From assembly GCF_026314945.1 (NCBI RefSeq), contig NZ_CP111121.1, positions 4,588,001-4,652,000 on the forward strand: a stretch of DNA of 64,000 nt. The letters run 5' to 3'. This stretch comes from Chryseobacterium fluminis. GTDB lineage: Bacteria > Bacteroidota > Bacteroidia > Flavobacteriales > Weeksellaceae. Positions 17,108-26,351 of the stretch are shown here, one piece after another (positions within the stretch are counted from its first letter, which is position 1; each line of letters begins with the position of its first letter). The notes beneath the pieces are model-generated. The model saw only the letters and a program-made list of their open reading frames with translations. It had not been told where the DNA came from and searched no databases. The position numbers and the translations under genes are program-made.

Positions 17108-18889
17108 TTATGATTCGTGATGTGCATACATCTTATTGTAGAGGGACATGAATTTCTCTTTGATCGCTTTTCTCTTCAGCTTTAAAGTGGGTGTCAGGAG
17201 TCCTGCATCAATGCTCCAGACCTCTGGCGTAAGTTCTATTTTCTTTATTCTCTCCCAGTTTCCCAGATGCTCATTGATGCCGTCGATTTCCTTTTCAATT
17301 CTTTCTTTCAGTTCGGTACTCTTTGCGATTTCCTGTGGAGTAGAGCCAATATTTAAATTATTTCTCATCGCCCAGTTTTTTGCAAATTCAAAATCGGGTT
17401 GCACCAGTGCACAAGGCATTTTTTCACCATCGCCGACTACCATGATCTGTTCTATAAACTTGGAAGCTTTTGCCAGGTTTTCGATCGTTTGAGGCGCAAT
17501 ATATTTTCCGCCGGAAGTCTTGAACATTTCCTTTTTACGGTCGGTGATCTGTAAAAATCCTTCGCTGTCGATGTGTCCGATATCTCCGGTTTTAAAGTAG
17601 CCGTCTTCCGTGAATACCTCTTTGGTCATTTCTTCATTTTTAAAATATCCTTTGAAAACGGACGGCCCTTTTACGGTGATTTCTCCATCTTCCTGAATTT
17701 TCACGCTCAGGTTATCCAAAGGTAAGCCAACGGTTCCGGTCTTCATTTTACCAAAAGTATTAACGGAGATTACAGGTGATGTTTCTGTTAATCCATAGCC
17801 TTCCAGAATAGGAATTCCGGCATTCTGAAACATCAGATTCAACCTTGTAGACAGAGCAGCCGAACCCGACACCAGGGTAACGATCTCGCCGCCCAGCCCT
17901 TCTCTCCATTTCTTGAAGACCAGTTTATCAGCGATAATTCCCTGTAAACCGGAAGGTCCGGAAACGGTTTTCTTTTTAGAAATTAAATTGAGGGCCCAGA
18001 AAAATATTTTTGATTTTAAACCGCCCGCCGAAGATCCTGTATTATAAATCTTATCATATACTTTTTCCACAAGCCTCGGTACAACGCTCATATAGTGCGG
18101 TTTTACCTCTTTTACATTTTCGCCCATTTTTTCGATGCTCTCTGCAAAATAGATCGAAAAACCATTATACTGGAAGAGATAAAAAAGCATTCTTTCAAAA
18201 ATATGGCAGATGGGTAAAAAGCTTAATACCCTTGTATCTTTATAATCCAGGCTTCTCTTTTTGGGGATTCTGGGAATGGAGCCCAGTACATTGGATACAA
18301 TATTGTGGTGAGTCAGCATCACTCCTTTAGGTCTTCCCGTAGTTCCGGAAGTATAAATAATGGTCGCAAGATCTTCAGGATTTATAGCCTTTGAAAGATC
18401 TTCCACCTCAATCTGGGTAGAGTCATCTTCTCCCAAATCAAGGATTTCCTTCCAGTTAGCTGCTCCGCTTACGTGATCAAAAGTAAAAAGACCCTGTAGA
18501 GTAGGGATATTATGCTTCACCTTCATCACTTTATTGAAAAGTTCTTTGTCGGAAACAAAACAGTACTGTATTTCAGCATTCGTAAAGATAAACTCATAGT
18601 CTTCCGGTGAAATACTTGGATATACCGGTACGGAAACGACCCCTATCTGAGAAAGCCCCAGGTCCATTACGGCCCATTCCGTACGGGAATTAGTTGTAAT
18701 AAGAGCAATCTTATCTCCGGGCTTTATTCCCAGTTTTAAAAGACCCCTTGATATTTTATTACCCTGATTGATAAATTCCTGGGTGGAAGTTTTTTGCCAT
18801 TCCCCCTGGTATTTGGTTACAAACATATCCGTTTTGGGGTATTTCTCTAAGGCATAGTGAGGTATATCGAATAATCTTTTGATGGTCAT
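17108..18889 (-). CDS. Long-chain acyl-CoA synthetase (AMP-dependent synthetase/ligase)
   Basis: This 593-residue cytoplasmic or membrane-associated enzyme activates fatty acids to acyl-CoA through an acyl-AMP intermediate. The P-loop-like motif YTSGTTGRPKGVML (about 176-189), the A5 motif GYGLTETSP (about 365), the ATP-binding TGDIG with D (about 437) and DRKKEMFKTSGGKYIAP (about 452, with the hinge region) are intact. Length fits the bacterial FadD15/FAA1-like group. It is a single gene with its own terminator. An acyl-CoA dehydrogenase gene starts divergently 274 bases away, consistent with a role in fatty acid use. Substrate chain length cannot be read from the sequence. Confidence 0.93.
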   Translation of the reverse strand: MTIKRLFDIPHYALEKYPKTDMFVTKYQGEWQKTSTQEFINQGNKISRGLLKLGIKPGDKIALITTNSRTEWAVMDLGLSQIGVVSVPVYPSISPEDYEFIFTNAEIQYCFVSDKELFNKVMKVKHNIPTLQGLFTFDHVSGAANWKEILDLGEDDSTQIEVEDLSKAINPEDLATIIYTSGTTGRPKGVMLTHHNIVSNVLGSIPRIPKKRSLDYKDTRVLSFLPICHIFERMLFYLFQYNGFSIYFAESIEKMGENVKEVKPHYMSVVPRLVEKVYDKIYNTGSSAGGLKSKIFFWALNLISKKKTVSGPSGLQGIIADKLVFKKWREGLGGEIVTLVSGSAALSTRLNLMFQNAGIPILEGYGLTETSPVISVNTFGKMKTGTVGLPLDNLSVKIQEDGEITVKGPSVFKGYFKNEEMTKEVFTEDGYFKTGDIGHIDSEGFLQITDRKKEMFKTSGGKYIAPQTIENLAKASKFIEQIMVVGDGEKMPCALVQPDFEFAKNWAMRNNLNIGSTPQEIAKSTELKERIEKEIDGINEHLGNWERIKKIELTPEVWSIDAGLLTPTLKLKRKAIKEKFMSLYNKMYAHHES

Positions 18890-19163
18890 GATTTTTTAAG
18901 TAATAGTTAAAGGATTTTAAATATAAGCATTTTTTTTAATTGATGAATCAGAAGGCGATAATTAAAAAATACTTAAATGTTTACCATAATATTTTGAATA
19001 ATTCCTGTTGTAGCAACGATACTTTATAGATAATTCAGCAATTGCAATATTCCTTTGAAAAACCTTACGGTCCGTTGTTTTTACACCTTTAAGACGAAGT
19101 TGCAATTCTATTTTCAGATTTGCTCAAAAAGTGTAAATTAGCGACCATCTAATTATTAATTTT

Positions 19164-20303
19164 ATGGACTTTAATTTATCGGAAGAACAGCTGATGATTC
19201 AGCAGGCAGCAAGGGATTTTGCGCAGAACGAACTACTACCCGAAGTTATCGAAAGAGACCGTGACCAGAAATTTCCTGCTGAACAGGTAAAGAAAATGGG
19301 CGAAATGGGACTTTTGGGAATGATGGTAGACCCTAAATACGGTGGTGCCGGAATGGATAGTGTTTCTTATGTGTTGGCAATGGAGGAGATCGCAAAAGTG
19401 GATGCGTCTGCAGCTGTTGTAATGTCTGTAAACAACTCTCTGGTATGTGCCGGTCTTGAAAAATTCGCTTCTGAAGAACAGAAAGTGAAATATCTCACCC
19501 CTTTGGCAAGCGGACAGGTGATCGGAGCTTTTGCACTTTCTGAGCCCGAAGCCGGTTCTGATGCCACTTCTCAGAAAACCACTGCAGAAGATAAGGGAGA
19601 TTATTATCTTTTAAACGGAATCAAAAACTGGATCACTAACGGTGGTACTGCTACCTACTATATCGTCATTGCCCAGACAGATCCTGAGAAAAAACATAAA
19701 GGAATCAATGCGTTTATCGTTGAAAGAAGTTGGGAAGGTTTTGAAGTGGGAACAAAAGAAGATAAACTGGGAATCAGAGGAAGTGATACCCATTCTTTAA
19801 TTTTCAACAACGTAAAAGTACCGAAAGAAAACAGAATCGGGGAAGACGGCTTCGGATTTAATTTTGCCATGGCAGTCTTGAACGGCGGAAGAATCGGTAT
19901 TGCTTCCCAGGCATTAGGGATCGCTTCCGGAGCGTATGAACTGGCTCTGAAATATGCTAAAACAAGAAAAGCTTTTAAAACAGAAATCATCAACCACCAG
20001 GCTATTGCTTTCAAGCTGGCAGATATGGCTACTCAGATCACAGCGGCGAGAATGCTTTGCTATAAAGCGGCTACTGAAAAAGATGCCGGAAAAGATATCT
20101 CGGAAAGTGGGGCGATGGCAAAATTGTACGCTTCCCAGGTAGCCATGGATACCACTGTAGAAGCAGTACAGATCCACGGAGGATACGGGTATGTAAAAGA
20201 ATATCATGTAGAAAGAATGATGCGGGATGCCAAAATCACCCAGATTTATGAAGGAACTTCTGAAATTCAGAAGATCGTGATCTCAAGAAGCATTGCGAAG
20301 TAA
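19164..20303 (+). CDS. Acyl-CoA dehydrogenase (short-chain/butyryl type)
   Basis: A 379-residue FAD flavoenzyme that oxidises acyl-CoA to trans-2-enoyl-CoA. Family motifs are present: AFALSEPEAGSD (about 126-137, FAD and substrate binding), WITNGG (about 157), and QIHGGYGYVKEYHVERMMRD (about 333-352) followed by the catalytic-base segment IYEGTSEIQ, where the glutamate after tyrosine is the expected base. Length and motifs fit the soluble tetrameric short-chain class. It is transcribed alone; the synthetase in the opposite direction suggests joint fatty acid degradation. Confidence 0.95.
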   Translation: MDFNLSEEQLMIQQAARDFAQNELLPEVIERDRDQKFPAEQVKKMGEMGLLGMMVDPKYGGAGMDSVSYVLAMEEIAKVDASAAVVMSVNNSLVCAGLEKFASEEQKVKYLTPLASGQVIGAFALSEPEAGSDATSQKTTAEDKGDYYLLNGIKNWITNGGTATYYIVIAQTDPEKKHKGINAFIVERSWEGFEVGTKEDKLGIRGSDTHSLIFNNVKVPKENRIGEDGFGFNFAMAVLNGGRIGIASQALGIASGAYELALKYAKTRKAFKTEIINHQAIAFKLADMATQITAARMLCYKAATEKDAGKDISESGAMAKLYASQVAMDTTVEAVQIHGGYGYVKEYHVERMMRDAKITQIYEGTSEIQKIVISRSIAK

Positions 20304-20326
20304 CTGCTTACTTTATTTGAAATAGT

Positions 20327-20356
20327 AAAAGGCTCTCAGTATTGGGAGCCTTTTTA
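20327..20356 (+). terminator. Rho-independent terminator of acyl-CoA dehydrogenase
   Basis: AAAAGGCTCTC pairs with GGGAGCCTTTT (one G-T pair) around a six-base loop, followed by T. Confidence 0.87.
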
Positions 20357-20497
20357 CTTTAAAACGAACTATAAAATAATAGTATAATATATGATTTTAC
20401 TTGAGATTAAAATTAGAAATAAGCGTTTTTATATCTCTGAAAATGTGATTAAAATATTATTAAAATAAAATCTACCGCCAAAATAAACTGCAGAAAT

Positions 20498-21460
20498 TTA
20501 ATGATGATCATTATCAGGCAGCTTTTTATTTCTTTTTTTATAGAAGTAGTATCCAATGCCGGCAATTAATATCAATGGCCATAACGGGAGGATGAACAGG
20601 AAAATCGAAGTGACCACTTCCCAGCCGGAAGAGAGAGCCGCCAGTGATTTTTCACCGAAGGTTTCAGGCGCTCTCTGGACTTCAGTTTTATCTGACAGTG
20701 TGATGGATATACTGCAGATCGAATTCTCTGCATACTGATTTCCGAAAACTTCTATATTTTTATTCTCAATCTCACCCATATTACTCAGATCATTCATCAG
20801 GTCATCAAAATTCCGGAGAGGGATTTTTACCTGTATTTCGTAGACTTTGTGATTATTTTCAGCGTAGGAGGAGGATGTATTTTTTGCATGCTCATTTACG
20901 GTATAAGAAAGGTTTTCACTCTTAATAAATCCGTTATTTCTTTTTACCTCTTCTTTAATTACTTCTTTTACAGTATCTGCATTGTCTGTATTAAGGGAGA
21001 TAAATCCGGATTTTACCATTCTGTTTTTAGCAGCGGTAATCTCATAGTTTTCTTTTTTCTGCTGGTCTTTGTACACAATTTTGGTCTCCCTGATAATTTT
21101 CGGGGCAGGAACATGGACAATGATCTTTTCCTTCTTTTTTTCCGCAGAGTCAGTCTTTTCGGCTTTAGTTTCCAGTTTTGTCGATGAAATTTTATCGGAT
21201 AGAGAATCGATGCTTTTGGAAGTGTTCTCCATTTTTTCTCTTACTTCATCTTTGACATGGTCGAATTCCTTTATTTTAATGGAGGCAGAGTCTAACGCTT
21301 CACTGGCCTGATCACTTACTTTATTTATGGTTTCGGACGCTGCTGTCGCAGTACTGTCTGCGGAATTTACCGCTTTTTCAAATTGGGACTGGGTAGTTTC
21401 CCCTTTCTTACACATAACAAAGCTGCCGGATACTGCAATCATAAGAATGAACTTTTTCAT
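20498..21460 (-). CDS. DUF4349 family lipoprotein
   Basis: I chose the ATG at 21460 (320 residues) over an upstream in-frame ATG at 21529. The former gives a lipoprotein signal (MKKFILMIAVSGSFVMC), and a perfect -7 element lies between the two ATGs. After the lipidated cysteine comes a low-complexity A/S/E/K stretch with coiled-coil character (about 20-115), then the DUF4349 domain (about 140-265) and a C-terminal membrane helix with a basic tail (about 285-310, then KKRNKK). The family has no settled function. An anchored envelope protein is predicted. Transcribed alone. Confidence 0.85.
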   Translation of the reverse strand: MKKFILMIAVSGSFVMCKKGETTQSQFEKAVNSADSTATAASETINKVSDQASEALDSASIKIKEFDHVKDEVREKMENTSKSIDSLSDKISSTKLETKAEKTDSAEKKKEKIIVHVPAPKIIRETKIVYKDQQKKENYEITAAKNRMVKSGFISLNTDNADTVKEVIKEEVKRNNGFIKSENLSYTVNEHAKNTSSSYAENNHKVYEIQVKIPLRNFDDLMNDLSNMGEIENKNIEVFGNQYAENSICSISITLSDKTEVQRAPETFGEKSLAALSSGWEVVTSIFLFILPLWPLILIAGIGYYFYKKRNKKLPDNDHH

Positions 21461-21483
21461 AAGATTAATTTTTTTGATGAGTT

Positions 21484-21491
21484 CAAAGTTA
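21484..21491 (-). promoter_or_regulatory. -7 element for the DUF4349 lipoprotein gene
   Basis: TAACTTTG on the minus strand matches TAnnTTTG exactly, 23 bases before the chosen ATG. It lies inside the longer reading frame and so argues for the shorter start. No upstream TTG at normal spacing. Confidence 0.5.
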
Positions 21492-21740
21492 GAAGGTAAG
21501 GTCGCGGCTCTTTTGTAAATGGGCAGCATTTTTCCGGTAAATTTATAAGTTGCTTTAAATCAGTTTTTTGTAAAATATTTACAATTGTTTTACAATTTTT
21601 TTTCCTGGCATGCTGTATTTTTTTTCCCTCAACCTCATGGGGGAAGAAGATCTGGTCATTAGGAATAAATTAACCTTTTTAGCAATTTGTTGTTTAAAAT
21701 ATTTAGTATTACTCAGAAAAATTTATAAGTAAATAATTAA

Positions 21741-21748
21741 TATATTTG
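21741..21748 (+). promoter_or_regulatory. Possible -7 element before the frameshifted small gene
   Basis: TATATTTG is an exact match to TAnnTTTG, 10 bases before the ATG at 21759. No TTG at the usual distance, so support is limited. Confidence 0.35.
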
Positions 21749-21758
21749 TCATTATGAT

Positions 21759-22193
21759 ATGATAAATATTTTTTTTGTTTGTTGTTTTTGTTCTTTAGTA
21801 TTACTCTTTTATTGTGTTAATTTAAAAAGTGCACGGCGTTTTAACCAACAAAATCAAAATTTAGAAAACATAGAATTTTTAGAAATCAGGAGACTTACCA
21901 TCAGCAGTAATTTAAAAGAGGTAACGGTTGTTACAACCACAAAAGATATGAAAGACATTACCGAAAGCTGAACGATTCTGAATATTCTAAATCGGCCCCG
22001 ATTCCGGTTTTGGAAAATGATACTGAATTTTTTTTAATAGTAAAACCACGGGAAAAACATACAGAATAATGATATTGAGATTGAAAAAGTAGAATCTGAG
22101 GGATCTGTTTTATGGGGGCATACAGAGAAATTCAAAATGACGGGTATCGAAAAAAAAGACCATCAAATCCTATTGTTATTATTAAAATTTTAA
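21759..22193 (+). pseudogene. Small membrane-anchored protein gene with two compensating frameshifts
   Basis: The ATG at 21759 opens a frame with an N-terminal hydrophobic helix (IFFVCCFCSLVLLFYCV) that stops at 21971. A coding-like sequence carries on in a second frame (from about 21960: KLNDSEYSKSAPIPVLEN ... VKPREKHTE, stop at about 22067). It then returns to the first frame (NNDIEIEKVESEGS ... LLLLLKF) to a stop at 22193. The total of 145 codons is a multiple of three, so two opposite frameshifts would restore one protein. Either the gene is decaying or there are two base errors. The product is not recognised. The rest of the interval from 21530 to 22235 shows nothing else. Confidence 0.5.
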
Positions 22194-22235
22194 ATAAACC
22201 GAAAAAAATAAAATTAAAACTTATATAGTGAATTT

Positions 22236-24503
22236 ATGAAAAAAAATTTATTATTTCTTGCAGGCTTCCTGGCGATTTCGGGATCTGCATGGGCACAGCA
22301 GAACCAATGGACGAAAGTTTCTGAAAAAAATGTCAGGGATTTTCGTGAAGGAAATATTACAGTTTCAGAATATAAGCTTTTAAGCCTTAATAAAGACGTG
22401 CTCAGCGATCAGTTATCTGCAGCTCCGGACAGATCCAGAATATCGACAGCCAAAGGGGTACTGATAAAATTTCCTAATGATCAGGGAGCGTTTGATACCT
22501 ATGAGGTTTATGAAGCGTCAACCATGAATGCCGGGCTCCAATCCAGATATTCGGATATCAGATCATATATAGGTACGAAAGCAGGAGAACCATCAAGTAC
22601 CATCAGGTTTACTCTTGATCCGTATTTCGGACTGAATGCAGTCGTAAAAAATACAAAAGGGATGTATTATATCGATTCTTATTCTCAGGATAATAGGATT
22701 TACAGAGTATATGACCGTAAGAATGCATCTTCTCAAAGCAGGTTTGCCTGTCTGGTGAATGAAGATGAGATTCTTAAGCAGACATCAGGCGGAGGATTGC
22801 AGAATAAAACAGTTATTGACGGCTTATTGCGCAGATATAGGCTGGCTATCACCACAACTACGGAATATACGGCTTATATTTCCCAGCAGGCGGGAGTAGG
22901 AGGAGGAACCGATGCTCAGAAAAAAGCCACAGTGCTGGCTGCAGTGAATCTGGTTGTGGCCCGCCTCAATCAGGTTTTTGAAAATGATATCTCCGTAACC
23001 CTGCAGCTGATCGCCAACACAGATTCCCTGTTCTTCATCAATACGGACACTTTTGATGCATTGGATGCAGGTCAGATGATTGATCAGAATATTACAGTAA
23101 CCAATGCCGCGATAGGAATTAATAATTATGATATCGGACATGTCTTTTTTCAGGCATCCCAGGGAAATGATAACGGATTGGCCTATACCCCTGCAGTCTG
23201 TAATAACAGCGTAAAAGCCGGTGGCGTTACAGGATCAGCGGCTCCGGTGGGAGATCCTTTTGTCATTGATTATGTTGCTCACGAAATGGGACATCAGTTC
23301 GGGGCCAATCATACCCAGAATAATGCCTGCAACAGGAATACGGCGACCTCTATAGAACCCGGAAGTGCCAGTTCAATTATGGGGTATGCCGGAATCTGTT
23401 CTCCCAATGTGCAAAGCAACAGCGATGCCTATTTTCACAGTGTAAGTATCCGGGAAATGTATCTCAGAATCACGGGAGCAGGAAACTGTGGCGTTAATAC
23501 TGCTACGGGAAATAATGAGCCGACTGCCAATGCCGGACCCGACAGAACCATTCCTATCGGGACGCCGTTTGCATTAATAGGTGTAGGTTCTGATCCTGAC
23601 GGTAATGCGATTACCTACAACTGGGAGCAGATCGATGCAGGCGCAGCTTTAATGCCACCGAGACCTACCAATACCATAGGACCAATGTTCCGATCGATGT
23701 GGGGTACTACCTCTCCGACACGATATTTTCCAAGATTGTCGACGATTGTCGAAGGATATGACCCTTCTGTTTTAACAGCATCAAATTACAGATCGTGGGA
23801 AAAATTACCTACCGCAGCAAGAACACTTAATTTTTCTCTGCTGGTAAGAGATAATAATCCGGTAGGCGGACAAACGGGACGGGATGATATTCAGCTTACC
23901 GTATCAGCTGCAGCAGGACCTTTTACCGTAAGTTCTCAGAACACAGCTGGAATCACGTGGACTGCCGGTCAGCAGCAGACCGTTACCTGGAATGTAGCGA
24001 ATACGAATGCAGCTCCTGTCAATACGGCGAATGTGAGTATCCTGATTTCTATGGACGGTGGCCTTACATTTCCTCATACCTTGGTGGCAAGTACTCCGAA
24101 TAACGGTTCCTATACATTCACCGTTCCCAATGGGCTGGGAAATTCCTCCAATGCCAGAATTATGGTTAAAGCAGTAGATAATGTATTTTTAAACGTTAAT
24201 GCAGCCAACTTTACCATCAATTCCAACCTGTCTACTGGCGAAACAGGAAAAGAAAACGGGTTAAAAATCTATCCGAATCCTTCTAAAGGAATATTCACGA
24301 TAGAATCGGATTCTAAAACCAATATTTCTTATACCTTATATGCAATGGACGGAAAATTGGTACATCCTAAAAAAGAAGTTTCCCGTAATGGAGGAAAAAT
24401 CGTTGAAAAAGTGAATGTCTCCGATCTTCCGTCAGGAGTTTATATTATCCAGGTAGATCAGGAAGGGCAGAAGATTTCTAAAAAACTGATGATCAATAAA
24501 TAG
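22236..24503 (+). CDS. Secreted reprolysin-like (M12) zinc metalloprotease with T9SS sorting domain
   Basis: A 755-residue exported protease. It has a signal peptide (MKKNLLFLAGFLAISGSAWAQ), a propeptide-like N-terminal region (about 22-190) and a catalytic domain with the zinc site HEMGHQFGANH at about residue 349. That site fits the metzincin pattern HExxHxxGxxH, and SIMGYAG (about 383-389) supplies the Met-turn. A PKD-like domain follows (about 425-560, starting NEPTANAGPDRTI), then another beta domain, then the Por secretion tail (IYPNPSKG, ending KLMINK) for T9SS export. The propeptide suggests activation after export. Substrate unknown; host or environmental protein degradation is an inference. 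Followed by a strong terminator. Confidence 0.93.
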   Translation: MKKNLLFLAGFLAISGSAWAQQNQWTKVSEKNVRDFREGNITVSEYKLLSLNKDVLSDQLSAAPDRSRISTAKGVLIKFPNDQGAFDTYEVYEASTMNAGLQSRYSDIRSYIGTKAGEPSSTIRFTLDPYFGLNAVVKNTKGMYYIDSYSQDNRIYRVYDRKNASSQSRFACLVNEDEILKQTSGGGLQNKTVIDGLLRRYRLAITTTTEYTAYISQQAGVGGGTDAQKKATVLAAVNLVVARLNQVFENDISVTLQLIANTDSLFFINTDTFDALDAGQMIDQNITVTNAAIGINNYDIGHVFFQASQGNDNGLAYTPAVCNNSVKAGGVTGSAAPVGDPFVIDYVAHEMGHQFGANHTQNNACNRNTATSIEPGSASSIMGYAGICSPNVQSNSDAYFHSVSIREMYLRITGAGNCGVNTATGNNEPTANAGPDRTIPIGTPFALIGVGSDPDGNAITYNWEQIDAGAALMPPRPTNTIGPMFRSMWGTTSPTRYFPRLSTIVEGYDPSVLTASNYRSWEKLPTAARTLNFSLLVRDNNPVGGQTGRDDIQLTVSAAAGPFTVSSQNTAGITWTAGQQQTVTWNVANTNAAPVNTANVSILISMDGGLTFPHTLVASTPNNGSYTFTVPNGLGNSSNARIMVKAVDNVFLNVNAANFTINSNLSTGETGKENGLKIYPNPSKGIFTIESDSKTNISYTLYAMDGKLVHPKKEVSRNGGKIVEKVNVSDLPSGVYIIQVDQEGQKISKKLMINK

Positions 24504-24526
24504 TTAGTTTAATCTGCAATAAAAGT

Positions 24527-24558
24527 AAAACCGTTCAATAGCACTGAACGGTTTTTTT
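24527..24558 (+). terminator. Rho-independent terminator of the metalloprotease gene
   Basis: AAACCGTTCA/TGAACGGTTT stem, seven-base loop, T run. Lies between convergent genes, and the A run on its left may let it serve prfC too. Confidence 0.88.
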
Positions 24559-24613
24559 ATTATTAAATCACATATAAATTTATAATTGATCTGCTATCAG
24601 AATTCGTCTGTAA

Positions 24614-26209
24614 TTAGCTGTTCTGAAATTCACTGATGAAATGCAGTTTCACATTCGGAAACTTTTCCTGGGTCATGTGAATGGTAAATGATGAATCTGC
24701 AAGAAATACCAGCTGATTGTATTTATCTCTTGCTAAAAATCTCTGCTTCAGTCTTGCAAACTCTTTGAACTCTTCAGATTTTTCGTCAGCTTCAATCCAG
24801 CAGGCCTTATGCATAGAAAGTGGTTCGTAGGTACACTTTGCTCCATACTCATGTTCAAGACGGTACTGGATCACCTCGTACTGAAGGGCACCTACAGTTC
24901 CGATGATTTTCCTGTTATTCATTTCAAGTGTGAAAAGCTGTGCAACACCTTCATCCATCAGCTGGTCAATGCCTTTAGCCAACTGTTTTGCTTTTAATGG
25001 ATCATTATTGTTAATATATCTGAAATGCTCTGGAGAGAAACTCGGAACACCTTTGAAACTCAGTTTTTCACCACCGGTGAGTGTATCGCCGATTCTGAAG
25101 CTTCCCGTGTCATGGAGCCCCACGATATCTCCGGGGAAACTTTCGTCCACCACCTCTTTTTTATCCGCGAAAAATGCATTCGGAGAAGAGAACTTCATTT
25201 TCTTACCTTCCCGTACCAGGAGATAATTTTCATTTCTTCTAAATACCCCGGAAACAATTTTTACGAAAGCCAGACGGTCCCTGTGTTTAGGATCCATATT
25301 CGCATGAATTTTAAAAACAAACCCTGTAAAAGTACTCTCTTCAGGTTTTACCAGACGCGTGTCACTTTCCTTAGGCTGTGGCATCGGAGCAATATCGATG
25401 AAAGCATTCAGCAATTCACGGACTCCGAAATTATTTAATGCTGAACCAAAGAAAACCGGCTGCAAATCTCCTTTCATATAATCTTCACGATTAAATGCAG
25501 GATAAACAGACTGTACCAGATCAAGTTCTTCTCTCAAAGTAGCCGCTGCCTTTTCACCAATAATCTCATCGATGGTGGGATCATTGATATCATCAAACTT
25601 TATGGCTTCTCCTACTTTTTGTTTTTTTTCTTCAAGAAATAACTGGATATTGTCTTCCCATATATTATAAATTCCCTGGAAATCCGCTCCCATACCGATT
25701 GGTAAAGAAAGCGGACAAACGGTTAATCCCAATTTCTGTTCAACCTCATCCAGCAAATCAAAGGCATCCTTTCCCTCACGGTCCAGTTTATTAATGAAAA
25801 CCAACATCGGAATATTTCTCATTCTGCAGACCTGAACCAGTTTTTCAGTCTGCTCTTCAACTCCTTTGGCAACATCAATCACTACGATCACAGAGTCCAC
25901 AGCCGTTAACGTTCTGTAGGTGTCTTCAGCAAAATCTTTGTGACCCGGGGTATCCAGAATGTTGATTTTATGATCTCTGTATTCAAAAGCCAATACGGAA
26001 GTAGCCACAGAGATCCCTCTCTGTCTTTCAATTTCCATAAAGTCGGAGGTCGCTCCTTTTTTTATTTTATTGGATTTTACAGCACCCGCTTCCTGAATAG
26101 CCCCTCCAAAAAGCAGCAGCTTTTCCGTAAGGGTTGTTTTTCCGGCATCGGGGTGGGAAATAATTCCGAAGGTTTTTCTTTTTTCTATTTCTTTGATTAA
26201 GTCTGACAT
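24614..26209 (-). CDS. prfC: Peptide chain release factor 3
   Basis: A 531-residue translational GTPase that removes RF1/RF2 from the ribosome after termination. The G1 motif is SHPDAGKTTLTEK (about 19-31), G3 is DTPGHKDF (about 87) and G4 is NKLD (about 141). The switch I region reads DFMEIERQRGISV, typical of RF3. Domain II (about 290-375) and the RF3 C-terminal domain complete the protein at the normal length. It is on the same strand as, and 142 bases downstream of, the MFS gene; whether they are cotranscribed is unclear. Confidence 0.97.
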   Translation of the reverse strand: MSDLIKEIEKRKTFGIISHPDAGKTTLTEKLLLFGGAIQEAGAVKSNKIKKGATSDFMEIERQRGISVATSVLAFEYRDHKINILDTPGHKDFAEDTYRTLTAVDSVIVVIDVAKGVEEQTEKLVQVCRMRNIPMLVFINKLDREGKDAFDLLDEVEQKLGLTVCPLSLPIGMGADFQGIYNIWEDNIQLFLEEKKQKVGEAIKFDDINDPTIDEIIGEKAAATLREELDLVQSVYPAFNREDYMKGDLQPVFFGSALNNFGVRELLNAFIDIAPMPQPKESDTRLVKPEESTFTGFVFKIHANMDPKHRDRLAFVKIVSGVFRRNENYLLVREGKKMKFSSPNAFFADKKEVVDESFPGDIVGLHDTGSFRIGDTLTGGEKLSFKGVPSFSPEHFRYINNNDPLKAKQLAKGIDQLMDEGVAQLFTLEMNNRKIIGTVGALQYEVIQYRLEHEYGAKCTYEPLSMHKACWIEADEKSEEFKEFARLKQRFLARDKYNQLVFLADSSFTIHMTQEKFPNVKLHFISEFQNS

Positions 26210-26351
26210 ATCATATATTGAAGTTGCAAAAATCGTGAATTTTGTCGAATCCTGAAAATTTCATTTTTTATTTTAGCATAAAAGAAAAAAGTGACCGATT
26301 TTTATAAAAATCAGCCCTCTTAACTTTTGACCTTTTGAAAACGAATAGAAA

